Shown here one piece after another: positions 24,643 through 35,400 of a stretch of DNA of 64,000 bases. The stretch spans positions 1 through 64,000 of the forward strand of contig CBDBMR010000011.1 of NCBI GenBank assembly GCA_965207535.1, in the 5' to 3' direction. The stretch is from JAJDXO01 sp965207535. GTDB lineage: Bacteria; Pseudomonadota; Alphaproteobacteria; Rhodospirillales; UBA2165. A program made the translations under genes and the position numbers. The notes below the pieces were generated by a model. That model had not been told where the DNA came from. It saw only the letters and a list, made by a program, of their open reading frames with translations, and did no database searches. How positions within the stretch are numbered: position 1 is the stretch's first letter; each line of letters begins with the position of its first letter.

Positions 24643-25737
24643 ATGCTTGGTTCGGACGAAATGGAGGGGCAGCTGCTTGTCGGGCTCCTGGAAACCCTGC
24701 GGGAGCTCCCCGATGGGCAGGCGGAAGTCAGTTGGGTCGGACAGCGGGGCAGCCCTGATCGAGGACATGACGCCCAGGTTGACCTTCGAGTGGGCGGGAA
24801 GGCGGTCGCGCTGCTGATTGAGATGAAGAAGGACGTGTATCCCCGTGACGTGCGGCAGGTACTTTGGCAGCTCCGGGATTCCGCACGGAGATGGCCGTAT
24901 CCGGGGGAACAGCGAGAAGCGGTGTTCTTCCTGATCGCTCAATCGATTTCGCCTGGAGCCAAGGAGCTGCTGAGGAACGAGCGGGTTGGCTACTACGACA
25001 GCGGCGGCAGCCTGTTTCTGCCCGGCGGAAACATCTACGCCTACGTGGACAAGCCGCCCCCGAAAAGCCTGTCACGGTCGATCCGTTCCGTTTTTTCGGG
25101 CCGCCGTGCGCAGGTGCTGCACGCGGTCCTACTGCGGAATCGCGAGTGGTTCGGAGTGAAGGACATCGCTAACCAGGCCCAGGTATCGCCCGCGACGGCC
25201 TCGCAGGTGTTGACGGAACTGGAGAAATTCGAATGGGTGGTGTCGCGTGGGCAGGGGCCAGCAAAGGAACGCCATCTGCAAGAGCCGGGCGCCCTGCTGG
25301 ATGCATGGGTGAACCAGCAGGCGGCGATGGGACCGTTGTCCATGCGGCGCTATTTCGTGCCGTCGGCGCGCGCGGAAGGGCTGGTGGAGAAGATTGCCGA
25401 GGTCTGCGCGGAGAGCGAGGCCGAGTACGCGATCACCCACGAGGCGGCAGGGCAACGGTACGCGCCGTTCCTGTCGACTGTCTCCCAGGTGCGTTGCCGG
25501 CTGCTGGATGGCCCGGCAGCAGATCGGACTCTCGGCGCACTGGATGCCCGGTTCGTAGACCAAGGCGCGAACCTTGCGGTCATCGAGGTCAAGTCGCCGG
25601 GCGAGCTGCTGTTTCGCGAGTCCGTGAACGGTATCTGGCTGGCAGGCGCGGTGCAGGTTTACCTCGACCTGATGCGCAGCGAGGGGCGCGCCAGGGAAAT
25701 GGCCAAGCACCTGCGGCACGAAAGGATCGGCTTCTGA
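24643..25737 (+). CDS. AbiEi-family type IV antitoxin/regulator
   Basis: 364 aa from the ATG at 24643 (a GTG at 24640 is adjacent; no strong Shine-Dalgarno is present, so the start is uncertain). The N-terminal segment (VDLRVGGKAVALLIEMKKDV) resembles a restriction-endonuclease fold core. The middle is a winged helix (WFGVKDIANQAQVSPATASQ). The C-terminus (NLAVIEVKSPGELLFRESVN, then AGAVQVYLDLMRSEGRAREM) is characteristic of AbiEi antitoxins, which both neutralise AbiEii toxins and repress their promoter. Its stop overlaps the next start (TGATG). With the two palindromes upstream it is the likely repressor of the entire four-gene operon. Confidence 0.8.
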   Translation: MLGSDEMEGQLLVGLLETLRELPDGQAEVSWVGQRGSPDRGHDAQVDLRVGGKAVALLIEMKKDVYPRDVRQVLWQLRDSARRWPYPGEQREAVFFLIAQSISPGAKELLRNERVGYYDSGGSLFLPGGNIYAYVDKPPPKSLSRSIRSVFSGRRAQVLHAVLLRNREWFGVKDIANQAQVSPATASQVLTELEKFEWVVSRGQGPAKERHLQEPGALLDAWVNQQAAMGPLSMRRYFVPSARAEGLVEKIAEVCAESEAEYAITHEAAGQRYAPFLSTVSQVRCRLLDGPAADRTLGALDARFVDQGANLAVIEVKSPGELLFRESVNGIWLAGAVQVYLDLMRSEGRAREMAKHLRHERIGF

Positions 25738-26578
25738 TGGCGAAGCCCGCGACCTTCGACGGCTACAGCGACCAGTACACAGTCGACTGCGAGCGTGTCC
25801 TCGTAACCCTGCTGCGCGGACTGGGCCCGTGGAAGGAGTCCGTGTTTCTGGTAGGTGGACTGACTCCGAGATACCTGGTGGCGGCGCGGCCGCCGGAAGT
25901 GCCGGCGCATGCCGGCACGCTCGACGTGGATATCGTCATCGACCTGCAGATCCTGGCCGACACTGCGGGCTATCGCACGCTTGAGGAAAACCTGCGAGCG
26001 ATGGGGTTCGAGCGGTCGACGAACGAAAGAGGCCAGAGGCTTTCATGGCGGTGGCAGACCCGGACCGAGAAAGGCGCGCTGATGGTGGTCGAGCTGCTCG
26101 CGGATGCGCCGGAGATTGCCGGTGGCAGGGTCGAGCCGCTGCCCACGAAAGGGAACATCTCCGCGCTGAACATTCCGCATTCGTCCATCGTCTTCGATTT
26201 GCACAAGGTTACGGAGATTCGGGCAGAGCTGCTTGGCGGCGCGGGATTCGCCGTCGAAGAAGTGAAACACGCCGACCTGGTGAGCTTCACCTGCCTGAAG
26301 GCTTTCGCCTTCGATCAGCGTTTCGAGCCGAAGGACGCCCATGACCTGGTCTATTGCATCGCGCACGCGGATGTAGAGCGACAATCTGGATGGCAGGTGC
26401 GCGTCAATCAGGATGTCAGTATTGACGTCGCGGCGATGTGAAGTTTTTCGGGACGTCGGACCAATTGCAAGAGTTTTTCCGCCGGTTCTGCTTTTGGCGG
26501 ATTTGTCTGTCGCGGGACCAGCCGCGGCCCGCGAGCGTGAAGCGCCGCGGGCCGCGGGGTTGGCGCGGTGATGTCGGT

Positions 26579-27409
26579 TCAGCCGGTGGGCGTGTTTTTT
26601 TCCGTGGCCTTCTTGGCGGGCCGGCCCCGCTTGCGCGGTTTGGCATTGAGTGCTTCGCGCCGCCGGTAGCTCTCGACATTCATTTCCAGGATCGTGGCGC
26701 GGTGCACCAGGCGGTCGACGGCGGCGACGGCGGTGGTCTCGTCCGGGAAGATGCGGTTCCATTCGGAGAACGGCTGGTTTGCGGTGATCAGGAGCGAGCG
26801 GCGCTCGTACCTGGCCGAGATGAGTTCGAACAGCACGCTTGTTTCGGCCTGGTCCTTTTGGACGTAGGCGAAGTCGTCGAGGATCACGAGGTGGAACCGG
26901 TCGAGCCGCGCCATCAGGTTTTCCAGCGTCAGTTCACGTCGCGCCACCTGGAGGCGCTGCACCAGGTCGGTGGTCCTGGAGAACAGCACCCGGTAGCCGT
27001 TCTCCACCAGCGCCAGCCCGATCGCCGAGGCGATGTGGGACTTCCCCGTCCCGGGCGGGCCGAAGATCAGGCAGCAGGCGCCCTGGTCGAGCCATGCGTC
27101 GCCGGCGGCGAGCGCCATGACCTGGGCCTTCGAGATCGTCGGCACCGCGCTGAAGTCGAAGTTGGCGAGGCTCTTGCCGGGCAACAGCCGCGCCTCGCCC
27201 AGATGGCGCTGGATCCGCCGCCTGCCGCGCTCCGCCAGTTCGTGCTCGACGAGGACGGAGAGGAACCGGGCCGCGGGCCAGCCTTCGGCGTCGGAACGCT
27301 CGGCGAAGGGTTCCCAGAACTCCCGCATCGTCGGCAGGCGCAGTTCCGAGAGCATCAGGCCAAGCTTGACCCCGTCGACCATGACCGCATCATCGTCTGT
27401 CCGTGTCAT
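26579..27409 (-). CDS. istB: IS21-family helper ATPase IstB
   Basis: 276 aa. The DnaC-like AAA+ ATPase has Walker A FGPPGTGKSHIASA, Walker B LVILDDFAYV and sensor LLITANQPFSEW, the set used by IstB to deliver target DNA to IstA. It starts with an ATGA overlap on the istA stop, as is normal in IS21. Complete length with a basic C-terminal tail (KPRKRGRPAKKATEKN). Confidence 0.93.
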   Translation of the reverse strand: MTRTDDDAVMVDGVKLGLMLSELRLPTMREFWEPFAERSDAEGWPAARFLSVLVEHELAERGRRRIQRHLGEARLLPGKSLANFDFSAVPTISKAQVMALAAGDAWLDQGACCLIFGPPGTGKSHIASAIGLALVENGYRVLFSRTTDLVQRLQVARRELTLENLMARLDRFHLVILDDFAYVQKDQAETSVLFELISARYERRSLLITANQPFSEWNRIFPDETTAVAAVDRLVHRATILEMNVESYRRREALNAKPRKRGRPAKKATEKNTPTG

Positions 27410-28881
27410 GACGCGCCTCCCATGCTGAGCAGGTCGCCATAGCCGGCAAGCGGCGCGCGGATGACGTGAACCTCGGGCATCGCGCCGGGCTCCGGCGCGA
27501 ACCGGGCCTTGAGGCTGTCGAGGTCCGGCAGCTTCCCGGCGGCGAGACAGCCGCCGATCTCGGCCGCCAGCGCCGCCTCGCAGTTTTCCTCATGGGCCAG
27601 CGCCAGGAGCCTCACCGTCAATCTGCAGGCAGCGCGTTCGCCCAGCTTGGACAATGCCGCCTCGAAGCAGCGGCGGTAGGCCTCGCGCGGGAACAGTTCG
27701 TCGCGGTAGGTCAGGTTCATGAGCGCCATCGGCTTGGCCTTCAGGGAGTGGATGACGTGGCGGTAGTTGACCACGTGCACGGCCTTGGTCGATGCGCCCT
27801 TGTGCTTGCGCGGCAGGGTCAGGTGATGGACGGAGCCGACATAGAGCTCCAGGCGGCCGTCGTAGAGCCGGACCCCGAGCCGGTGGCCGATCAGCCGCGA
27901 GGGCACGGTGTAGAACACCCCCCTCAGGATGAAGCCGCTGGACGAGGTGACGTCGACGCTGGTTTCCTCGTAATCCGTGGTGCGCATCGGCGGCAGGTTC
28001 TGAAGCGTGTCGCATTCGGCCTTGATTCGTCCGGACCGGCGCGCATTGCCGCGTCCGACGATCTCCGCGATGAAGGCGCGATAGGCCGCGACATCGGCGA
28101 AGTCCGCCGACCCGCGGAGCGCCAGCGCGTCGGCGATCTCGCGCTTGAGGTGGCCGTGCGGGCTTTCAATCGCGCCGTTCTCGTGCGCCACGCCCCGGTT
28201 GTTGCGGGACGGGGCCATCCCGTAGTGCCGGCAGAGCAGGCGATAGCGCTCGGTCATGTCCTCGGCATCGTCCTTGCAACGGTTCCGGAACCCCGCCGAC
28301 AGGCTGTCGGTGCGATGCTCACCCGGCGCGCCTCCCAGGGACCAGAGGGCGGCCTGCAGTCCCGCGGCCAGGGCCGTGAAGCTCTCGCCGCCGAGAACCA
28401 CGTCGGCATGCCGGAACCCCGACCAGGGAAGCCGGAAGTGGTACAGCATGTGATCCAGCGGCCGGCCGCCGACGGTGACGCCGGAAGCGTTCATGCGGGT
28501 GAAGTCCGACAGGCCGAGCCGGCCGGGCGTGTGCGTCTGCCGGAAGATCACCTCCCGGTCCGGGCCGTGGCGGGCCCGCCAGTCGCGGATCCGCCGTTCC
28601 AGGGTGCGGCGCACCCCCGGGTCCAGATCGGGGTGACGCCGCATCAGCTCCTCGAACACGCCGACCGCGCGAATGCCCGAATCGCCCTCCAGCATCGGCA
28701 CGACCTCCTCATCGAATATCCCGGCCAGCGGATCCGGGCGGCGGCGCCCCCGCGGGGCCTTCTTCTGAGAGGGGAGCGTCGGGTCCCGGTTGATCCGGTA
28801 GCCGCTGCGGGCGCTGAAGCCGGCCTTCGCGGCGGCCGCTTCCGTCGAGTGGGATTTCCTGTGTTTCATGAAAGACCTCAT
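27406..28881 (-). CDS. istA: IS21-family transposase IstA
   Basis: 491 aa from the ATG at 28881 (a second ATG at 28869 is possible, as is an upstream TTG). The DDE core shows GLSDFTRMN (first D), HRTDSLSAGF (second D) and NGAIESPHGHLK (E), followed by the beta-barrel-like domain (FYTVPSRLIGHRLGV) found in IstA. Intact and coupled to istB. Confidence 0.92.
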   Translation of the reverse strand: MRSFMKHRKSHSTEAAAAKAGFSARSGYRINRDPTLPSQKKAPRGRRRPDPLAGIFDEEVVPMLEGDSGIRAVGVFEELMRRHPDLDPGVRRTLERRIRDWRARHGPDREVIFRQTHTPGRLGLSDFTRMNASGVTVGGRPLDHMLYHFRLPWSGFRHADVVLGGESFTALAAGLQAALWSLGGAPGEHRTDSLSAGFRNRCKDDAEDMTERYRLLCRHYGMAPSRNNRGVAHENGAIESPHGHLKREIADALALRGSADFADVAAYRAFIAEIVGRGNARRSGRIKAECDTLQNLPPMRTTDYEETSVDVTSSSGFILRGVFYTVPSRLIGHRLGVRLYDGRLELYVGSVHHLTLPRKHKGASTKAVHVVNYRHVIHSLKAKPMALMNLTYRDELFPREAYRRCFEAALSKLGERAACRLTVRLLALAHEENCEAALAAEIGGCLAAGKLPDLDSLKARFAPEPGAMPEVHVIRAPLAGYGDLLSMGGAS

Positions 28882-29403
28882 TTGGTTGTCCGTTACGTGG
28901 TGACCGGGCAACTTGCTCTCCTCTGCTCGAGAATGATCGCAAGGCTATTACCCGGCCAGCCGCAAACACCAAACAAGGCCCGGGAGGGGGAGAAAAATCG
29001 TCGTTCCGGCTGCCGCCAACTCCAGTCGGGCTACGCCCTCCTTACGTTGGCGCCAGCCGGAAGCACCCCCTCAACGAGACTGCCATCCTGATTGTCGCTG
29101 GACTGCCATCTTGATTGTCGCGCTAGACGCGGATGAGGGTCTCGACAGCGCTGCGCAGATGTTTCGCGAGACCTCGGAGGGCACGCACGGCGCGGTGGTG
29201 CGGAACTGCTTGTCTATTCTCCGCAATCGTTTCGCCGGAGACGACGCGGTCGAGGGGTATCGGAAGGACGGTCCGGTGGCTGTGGCCCGGTTCGAACTGG
29301 GCGAAGGAGACGAGGCCGAGCAGCGCGAAGCTCGGTTGTTGAGGCAGCGGGAGGTCAACAGCGTGATGGAGCAATTCCTGGGTCGGATCGCGCCGGAGGC
29401 GGC

Positions 29404-32400
29404 ATGGCGGTGAAGGCAATATTTGTCGGGATCGACCGATATCTGGATCCTGCAATTCCGGAGCTGGGCGGTGCCAGACGCGATGCCTTGGCGCTCTGGG
29501 CGTTGTTCACCGACACCATTGAGGGATTGGCCGCACGGCGCCTGGTCGATGAGGAGGCGACGCACAGCGAAGTGTCGGATGCCATCCTCGGTACGTTGGA
29601 AGGGGCGCAAGAGGATGACGTGATCGTCGTCACATTCGCCGGCCATGGTTCACCGGACGGACGCCTGCTGCTTTCCGATACGGACGCGACGGATCTTCCG
29701 GGCACAGCGCTGCCGATGACGGCCTTGGCCGATGCCTTCAAGGGAACCAGGGCACGGAGGGTGCTGTGTATCCTCGACTGCTGCTTCAGCGGACAGGCGC
29801 CGGCTCGTGTCTTCGAAACCGAAGCGCGGCCCCGCAACGCCTTTGCGCTCGACGGAATTGCCGGCGAAGGGCGCATCCTTCTTGCGGCATGCGCGACGAG
29901 CGAATCGGCCTGGGAGCAGCCGGGAACCGGCCACGGGCTGCTTACCCAGGCGACAATCGAGGCCTTGAGCAACGAGAACGGGGAGACGGTGAGTTTTCCC
30001 GAGGTCGCTGGCGAAATCATACGGCTGACCCGAGTAGGAGCCGAACGCATCGGCGTGACGCAGACACCGGTTTTCCTGGGCAGCGTGCAGGGAGGTCTGG
30101 TCTTCCCGGTGCTGAAGCGCGGCGACAATTTTGCGGCGGCGTTTCCCGCGATGTCGGTTCAGAACTTGTCCGGGCCGTTCTCGGAGCTGGTCGAGCAAGG
30201 CTTTCCGCCGGAGATCGTCGATCAGTGGACCGCGGCCTTCCCCGATGGGCTGAATCCCCTGCAGCTCGAAGCGGTCAACGAGCACGGGGTACTGGATGGC
30301 GGGTCGTTGCTGGTGGTCGCCCCCACGAGCTCGGGCAAGACGCTAATCGGTGAATTGGCCGCCATCCAGGCGGTGATCGCCGGAAAGAAGGCAGCGTTCC
30401 TGGTGCCGTACCGGGCGCTGGTGAACGAGAAGTTTGAGGATTTCAGCGAACGCTATGGAGCGGCAGGCTTGCGCGTTGTCCGGTGCAGCGGCGACGCCTC
30501 GGATGGCGTCGGCCCCGTGTTGAGCGGCCGCTATGATCTCGGGTTTTTCACCTTCGAAACCTTCCTCAACATGGCGCTGGGGTCGCCTCGCCTGCTCAAT
30601 CAGGTTGGCCTGGTGGTGCTGGATGAAGGGCAGTTCATCACGGATCCGGGGCGCGGGATCACTGTCGAGCTCATCTTCTCGCTACTGCTGAGGGCGCGGG
30701 AGCGAGGCATTCAGCCTCAGCTGCTGGTTTTGTCGGCGGTCATCGGGAGTTTGAACGCCTTCGACCGTTGGCTCGACCTCCCTGTTCTTGTGTCGCGCGA
30801 GCGTCCGGTGCCGCTGGTCGAAGGAGTGCTCGATCGGCGCGGCACATTCCAGTTTGTCGACGTCGACGGGATGACAAAGACCGAAGCCGTGTTGCCGGCG
30901 CACCAAATCGTGCAGCGTCGCCAAAAGCCGAGTTCGCAGGACGTGATCGTGCCGTTGGCGAGGACTTTGGTCGCCGAAGGTGAGAAGCTGCTGGTCTTCC
31001 GCAATGTCCGGGGTCCGGCGCAGGGCTGTGCCGAATACCTGTCCAGGGAACTCGGCCTCGGTCCCGCCGTTTCTGTCATCGAGGCCTTGCCGACGCAGGA
31101 CCTGACAAGCGTATCGGAGCGTTTGCGCACGTGCTTGCAGGGCGGCACCGCCTTCCACAACTCCAATCTGCTGAGAGCCGAGCGGGAAGCGGTCGAGAAG
31201 GGCTTTCGCAGTCCGGACGGTGGCATTCATGTGTTGGCGGCCACGACGACGCTCGCCGCGGGAATCAACACGCCTGCCTCCACCGTCATTCTCGCGGAGA
31301 ACCGGTTCGTGGGTGAGGACGGGCGGCCGTTTACAGTCGCGGAATACAAGAACATGGCTGGGCGGGCGGGGCGCCTCGGCTACAACGAGACCGGCAAGGC
31401 GATCATCCTGGCCGATACGCCGATCGAGCGCGCTCAGCTGTTCCAGAAATATGTGCTGGGGACACCGGAGGAAGTTACTTCGTCGTTCCAGGAACGCGAC
31501 CTTCCCACGTGGACGCTTAGGCTGCTGAGCCAGGTGCGCGGCGTTCGCGAGGACCAGATTCCGAGCTTGCTGGTCAACACGTTCGGCGGGTACACGGCCT
31601 CCCGTACCGATCCGCAGTGGATCAGTCGCGTAGAGGCGGAAGTGTCAGGACTGGTTGCACGCTTGTTGCAGGGGGGGCTCGCCGAGCGGGAGGGAGATCT
31701 GATCCATCTGACCCTGCTCGGCCGAGCCTGCGGATCGTCGTCGCTGTCTTTCGAGTCGGGGCTGCGCCTGATCGAGCTGATGCGGCCGTTGGACCCGGCG
31801 CAGACGGAACCTCTGCAGGTCCTTGGGATCGTCCAGGTTCTCACCGAGATGGATGCGATCTACACGCCGGTTCAAAAACGCGGTCGTTCGGAGAGCCGTC
31901 GCCCAAGCGAGGCAGCGCAGCGCTACGGACATTCGCTGGTACAGGGATTGCAACGCTATTGCCGGGATGAGTTCGAGTATTGGGCGCGCTGCAAGCGTGC
32001 CTCGTTGCTGTACGACTGGATTGAGGGAACGGCGGTGGACGAGCTGGAGCGGCGCTACTCGGCCACACCCTTCGGCGGTGCGGTCAGCTACGGAGACATC
32101 ATTCGGATCGCCGATAGCGGGCGATTCCATCTGCGCTCCGCGCATCAGATTCTTGCGACGCTTCTACCGGACCATCCGATGTTTCTGAGCGGGCTGGACA
32201 AGCTGCTGACCCGGTTGGAGTTCGGACTGCCCGAGGAGGCGCTGCCGCTGACGGGAATCTCCTTGCCGTTGACGCGCGGGCAGTATCTTGCGTTGTTCGC
32301 GTCCGGTTGTGCCACCGTCGAGGATGCGATGAACCTCACCGTCGGGAAGCTGGCCGAATGTATCGGGGCCGAGGGGGCGTCGCGGTTGCGGCCGAGGTCC

Positions 32401-32424
32401 GCTATCCAGGGTGCAGCGTTGTGA
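29404..32424 (+). CDS. caspase-like protease fused to a Ski2-like helicase
   Basis: 1,006 aa. Residues 1-235 are a caspase/metacaspase (C14) domain with the catalytic dyad H81 in TFAGHGSPDG and C127 in LDCCFSG. From about 280 a superfamily 2 helicase begins: Walker A VVAPTSSGKT (304-313), DEAH-like box VVLDEGQF (about 404-411), motif III LVLSA and motif VI MAGRAGRLG, the Ski2/HelQ-like pattern. A winged-helix/helical C-terminus follows. The start lies ten bases inside the end of the AbiEii gene, and the stop overlaps the next start (GTGA). This suggests a sensor helicase controlling a suicide protease. Activation trigger and substrate are not visible from sequence. Confidence 0.88.
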   Translation: MAVKAIFVGIDRYLDPAIPELGGARRDALALWALFTDTIEGLAARRLVDEEATHSEVSDAILGTLEGAQEDDVIVVTFAGHGSPDGRLLLSDTDATDLPGTALPMTALADAFKGTRARRVLCILDCCFSGQAPARVFETEARPRNAFALDGIAGEGRILLAACATSESAWEQPGTGHGLLTQATIEALSNENGETVSFPEVAGEIIRLTRVGAERIGVTQTPVFLGSVQGGLVFPVLKRGDNFAAAFPAMSVQNLSGPFSELVEQGFPPEIVDQWTAAFPDGLNPLQLEAVNEHGVLDGGSLLVVAPTSSGKTLIGELAAIQAVIAGKKAAFLVPYRALVNEKFEDFSERYGAAGLRVVRCSGDASDGVGPVLSGRYDLGFFTFETFLNMALGSPRLLNQVGLVVLDEGQFITDPGRGITVELIFSLLLRARERGIQPQLLVLSAVIGSLNAFDRWLDLPVLVSRERPVPLVEGVLDRRGTFQFVDVDGMTKTEAVLPAHQIVQRRQKPSSQDVIVPLARTLVAEGEKLLVFRNVRGPAQGCAEYLSRELGLGPAVSVIEALPTQDLTSVSERLRTCLQGGTAFHNSNLLRAEREAVEKGFRSPDGGIHVLAATTTLAAGINTPASTVILAENRFVGEDGRPFTVAEYKNMAGRAGRLGYNETGKAIILADTPIERAQLFQKYVLGTPEEVTSSFQERDLPTWTLRLLSQVRGVREDQIPSLLVNTFGGYTASRTDPQWISRVEAEVSGLVARLLQGGLAEREGDLIHLTLLGRACGSSSLSFESGLRLIELMRPLDPAQTEPLQVLGIVQVLTEMDAIYTPVQKRGRSESRRPSEAAQRYGHSLVQGLQRYCRDEFEYWARCKRASLLYDWIEGTAVDELERRYSATPFGGAVSYGDIIRIADSGRFHLRSAHQILATLLPDHPMFLSGLDKLLTRLEFGLPEEALPLTGISLPLTRGQYLALFASGCATVEDAMNLTVGKLAECIGAEGASRLRPRSAIQGAAL

Positions 32425-35400
32425 GTGCGGCGTCAGACCCCCTTGTCGGGGCAGCGTCGGACTATGTGGCGCAAACGCGGCGTCTGAACAGTCTCGGCAG
32501 TACGACGGAAGAAACATTCTATCCGGCGATCCGCGACTTTCTGTCGGTCATTCTGCGGACGCACGACTTGCCCTTCGAGGTGCGTACCGGAACATCGGAA
32601 GAAAGGGAGGGCGGCACGGATCGGCCCGACTTTGTGCTGGCGGATGCGGCGCTCTTCGTCGGCGTCTTCGGCGAGGTCAAGAAGAGCGACGTTTCCATCG
32701 GTGAGATTGCGGACTCTACCGACCGGAACAACCAGATCGGGCGCTACCTGGCACGCACCGGCGTGGTGTTGGTATCGAATGTCCGCAGTTTCGGCCTTTT
32801 GACCTGCGCCCCGTCCTTCGACCGGTCGTTCGGTACGCCTGTCCCGCCGGAAGAAAGGGATCTGATCGGGGAGGTGGACCTTTGGGCGCAGGCCATCGGG
32901 ACGGGGACGAGGACTCGCGTGGATGCGCAGGCGATCGAGGAGCTGGCGGCGCTGGTCGCCCGCTCGGTCACGGATTTCGCGCCGATTGCCGACCCGGCCG
33001 ACCTTGCAAAAGTGTTGGCGCGCCAGGCTCGCGACGCCAAGGAGAGTCTGCCAGATGACCTTCGCGCGGTAGCGCCATTGCTGGATGACTATCGCCAGGC
33101 GCTGGGCCTTTCGTTCGACATCGATGACGCCAAGGGCGACCGGTTCTTCCGCTCGAGCCTGATACAGACCGCCTTCTACAGCCTGTTTGCCGCCTGGGTG
33201 CTCTGGAACCGGGGCGAAGACGAGGAATCGTTCGATCTGGAGAAGGCGCAGGACCATCTGCGGATCCCGTTTCTCGAGCAACTCTTCCACGACATCCGGC
33301 ATCCCCACTACATGCGGAAGCTGGATCTGGCGCGTCATCTAGAGCGGGCGGTTTCCACGCTGCAACGTGTCGACCGCGAGACCTTTCGCAGCCGGATGAG
33401 TTTTCCCACCGTTGACGGTGAGAATCCGGCAGTCGCGGCGATCACGTACTTCTACGAGCCCTTTCTGAAGGCCTTCGACCCGCAACTTCGAGAGGATCTC
33501 GGGGTGTGGTACACGCCGCCAGAAATCGTGCGCTACCAGGTTCGGCGAATCCACCAGCTTTTGCGCACGGAGCTTGGGCGACCCCAAGGTCTCGCGGATC
33601 CCGACGTTGTGGTTCTCGATCCCTGTTGTGGCACCGGCGCCTATCTCCTCGAGGTGGCGCGCTGTATCGCCGAGGATCTCCGACGCGACGGCGACGATTC
33701 GGTTGTCGGGCTCGAACTGCTTCGGGCATTCGAAGAGCGCATCATCGGATTCGAAATCCTGACGGCGCCATTCGCGATTGCGCAGTTGCAGCTCTACATC
33801 TTGCTGGCAGACCTTGGCGTGGAGATTCCGGAGGGGCACCGGCTTTCGGTGTTCCTGACGAACGCGCTGACGGGTTGGCACGAGCAGGGCAACATCAAGT
33901 TGAACTTCCCCGAGATGCGGGAGGAGTTCGACGCCTCTCAGGCAGTCAAGCACGCGGCCAGGATCATCGTCGTTCTCGGCAACCCGCCCTACGACCGGTT
34001 CGCTGGAGTGGCTCAGGCGGAAGAAGCCGAACTCGTGGCGCACTACAAGGGGATCGAACTCGTTGCAGATCTCGGAAGGGACCGCAAGCCCAGGCTCGAC
34101 GAGTTCGGCCGGCCCAGGAAGAAGCAGCGCGGCAAGAGCTTGCTGTTCGAGGAGTTCGGCGTGCGCAAGCAGCTGCTGGACGATCTCTACGTGCGCTTCT
34201 ACCGCCTCGCGGAAGAACGAATTGGCGAGGCCGCGGAGCACGGCATCGTCTCCTTTATTTCCAACTCGTCCTTCCTTACCGGGCGATCCCATCCTCGAAT
34301 GCGGCGGTCGTTGCTGTCGAGCTTTCAGCGCGTCTGGATAGACAACCTGAACGGTGACAAATTCAGGACGGGGAAGATTGTCCCCGAGGGCTTGCCTGGC
34401 GAGGGAACCGCCGATCAGAGCGCCTTCACCACCGACTATGACGCGCACGGAATCCAGCCTGGCACGGCGATTGCTACCTGGCTGAAACTACCCGGCGAGA
34501 ATGTGCCTGAAGAAGGGGCTGAGGTTCGCTACAGGGACTTCTGGGGGCTGGCGCGGCTAAAGCGGGCTTCACTTCTCGCGAGTCTTCCTGATGGAGGGGC
34601 CGAAGGGCATTCGGATGTGCCCGCGTACTGCCGAATCGGTCCTTCTCAAGAAAATCGATGGAGGCTGTCTCCCCATTCGCAGGAGCCCGGCTACGAGAGT
34701 TGGCCGGACATCGACGAGCTCTTTCCCGCTTCGTTTCAGGGCGTGAACCATAACCGCGGCGTCGAGGGCTCGGTCATCGATGGCAAGAGGGCAAGTCTCC
34801 GGGAGCGGGTGAGAGCGTATCTGGGATCCGAGTCATTCGAGGTGGCCGCGGCGATCGCGCCGGGCATTGCGGAATCTCGGGCGCGTTACGATCCGGAGAG
34901 GGTTTGGAGAAACGTGAGGGGGGCGGGTGGATTCTCGGAGAGCAATCTTCTGCCGTTTCTTACCTTTCCGTTCGATGAGCGATGGATTTACTACGAGACG
35001 GGATACAAGTGGCTCAACGAAGCCCGTCCTGAACTGGGCGCGAATCTCCCCGACAACGAATTTCTGATTGCGGTTCCGGAGCCTCGGAAGGTTTCCGAGA
35101 CGCGCCCGCTGTTTGCGACCACGCTCGTAAATCTGCACGTCCATGAACGCGGTTCAGTCGTGGTCCCTCGTGAGATTGGTGGGGAGGGCTTGCTGTCCGA
35201 TCGGGACGCTAACCTGGCGGAAGCGGCATGGCGCGTCCTTCGAGGCCACTTCGATCTGAACGGTGAGCGCCGCCACGATGACGCCCGGAGGCTCGTCGGG
35301 GACTTGTTTCGGGTGAGCCTGGCCGTGCTTCATTCCTCGGCCTACCAAGGAGATCATCGTAGCGCCTTGTCGGCCGATTGGGCACACGTGCCGGTGCCAA

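Larger units (their letters stand above)
26374..29126 (-). mobile_element. IS21-family insertion sequence, complete
   Basis: About 2.75 kb, carrying istA and istB. The target repeat ACGCGGATG occurs at 26365-26373 and 29127-29135. The ends share the inverted motif GCGACAATC..GATGGCAG, and a second internal copy (GCGTCAATCAGGATGTCAG on the left; GCGACAATCAGGATGGCAG inverted on the right) gives the multiple terminal repeats typical of IS21. Both genes are intact, so the element may be active. The outermost base or two of each end cannot be fixed by eye. Confidence 0.85.
25737..29413 (+). pseudogene. AbiEii-like nucleotidyltransferase toxin gene interrupted by an IS21 element
   Basis: The gene starts at 25737 and its first 212 codons are intact. 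VFLVGGLTPRYL and later HAGTLDVDIVIDL are the GG...DxD nucleotidyltransferase signature of AbiEii-type toxins. At codon DAD the IS21 element enters; translation continues 22 codons into the IS and stops at 26441. The rest of the gene resumes at 29136 (EGLDSAAQMFRETSEG onward) and ends at 29413. Removing the IS and one copy of the 9-bp repeat ACGCGGATG joins the parts in frame: 637 + 278 = 915 bases, 304 aa. The last ten bases overlap the caspase-helicase start. A true type IV TA toxin adds a nucleotide to a target RNA; function here is inferred. The allele is broken now, but precise excision would restore it. Confidence 0.82.

Noticed and set aside
27466..29091. 541-codon plus-strand frame inside IS21
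   Set aside because: Antisense to istA, which has a complete DDE motif set.
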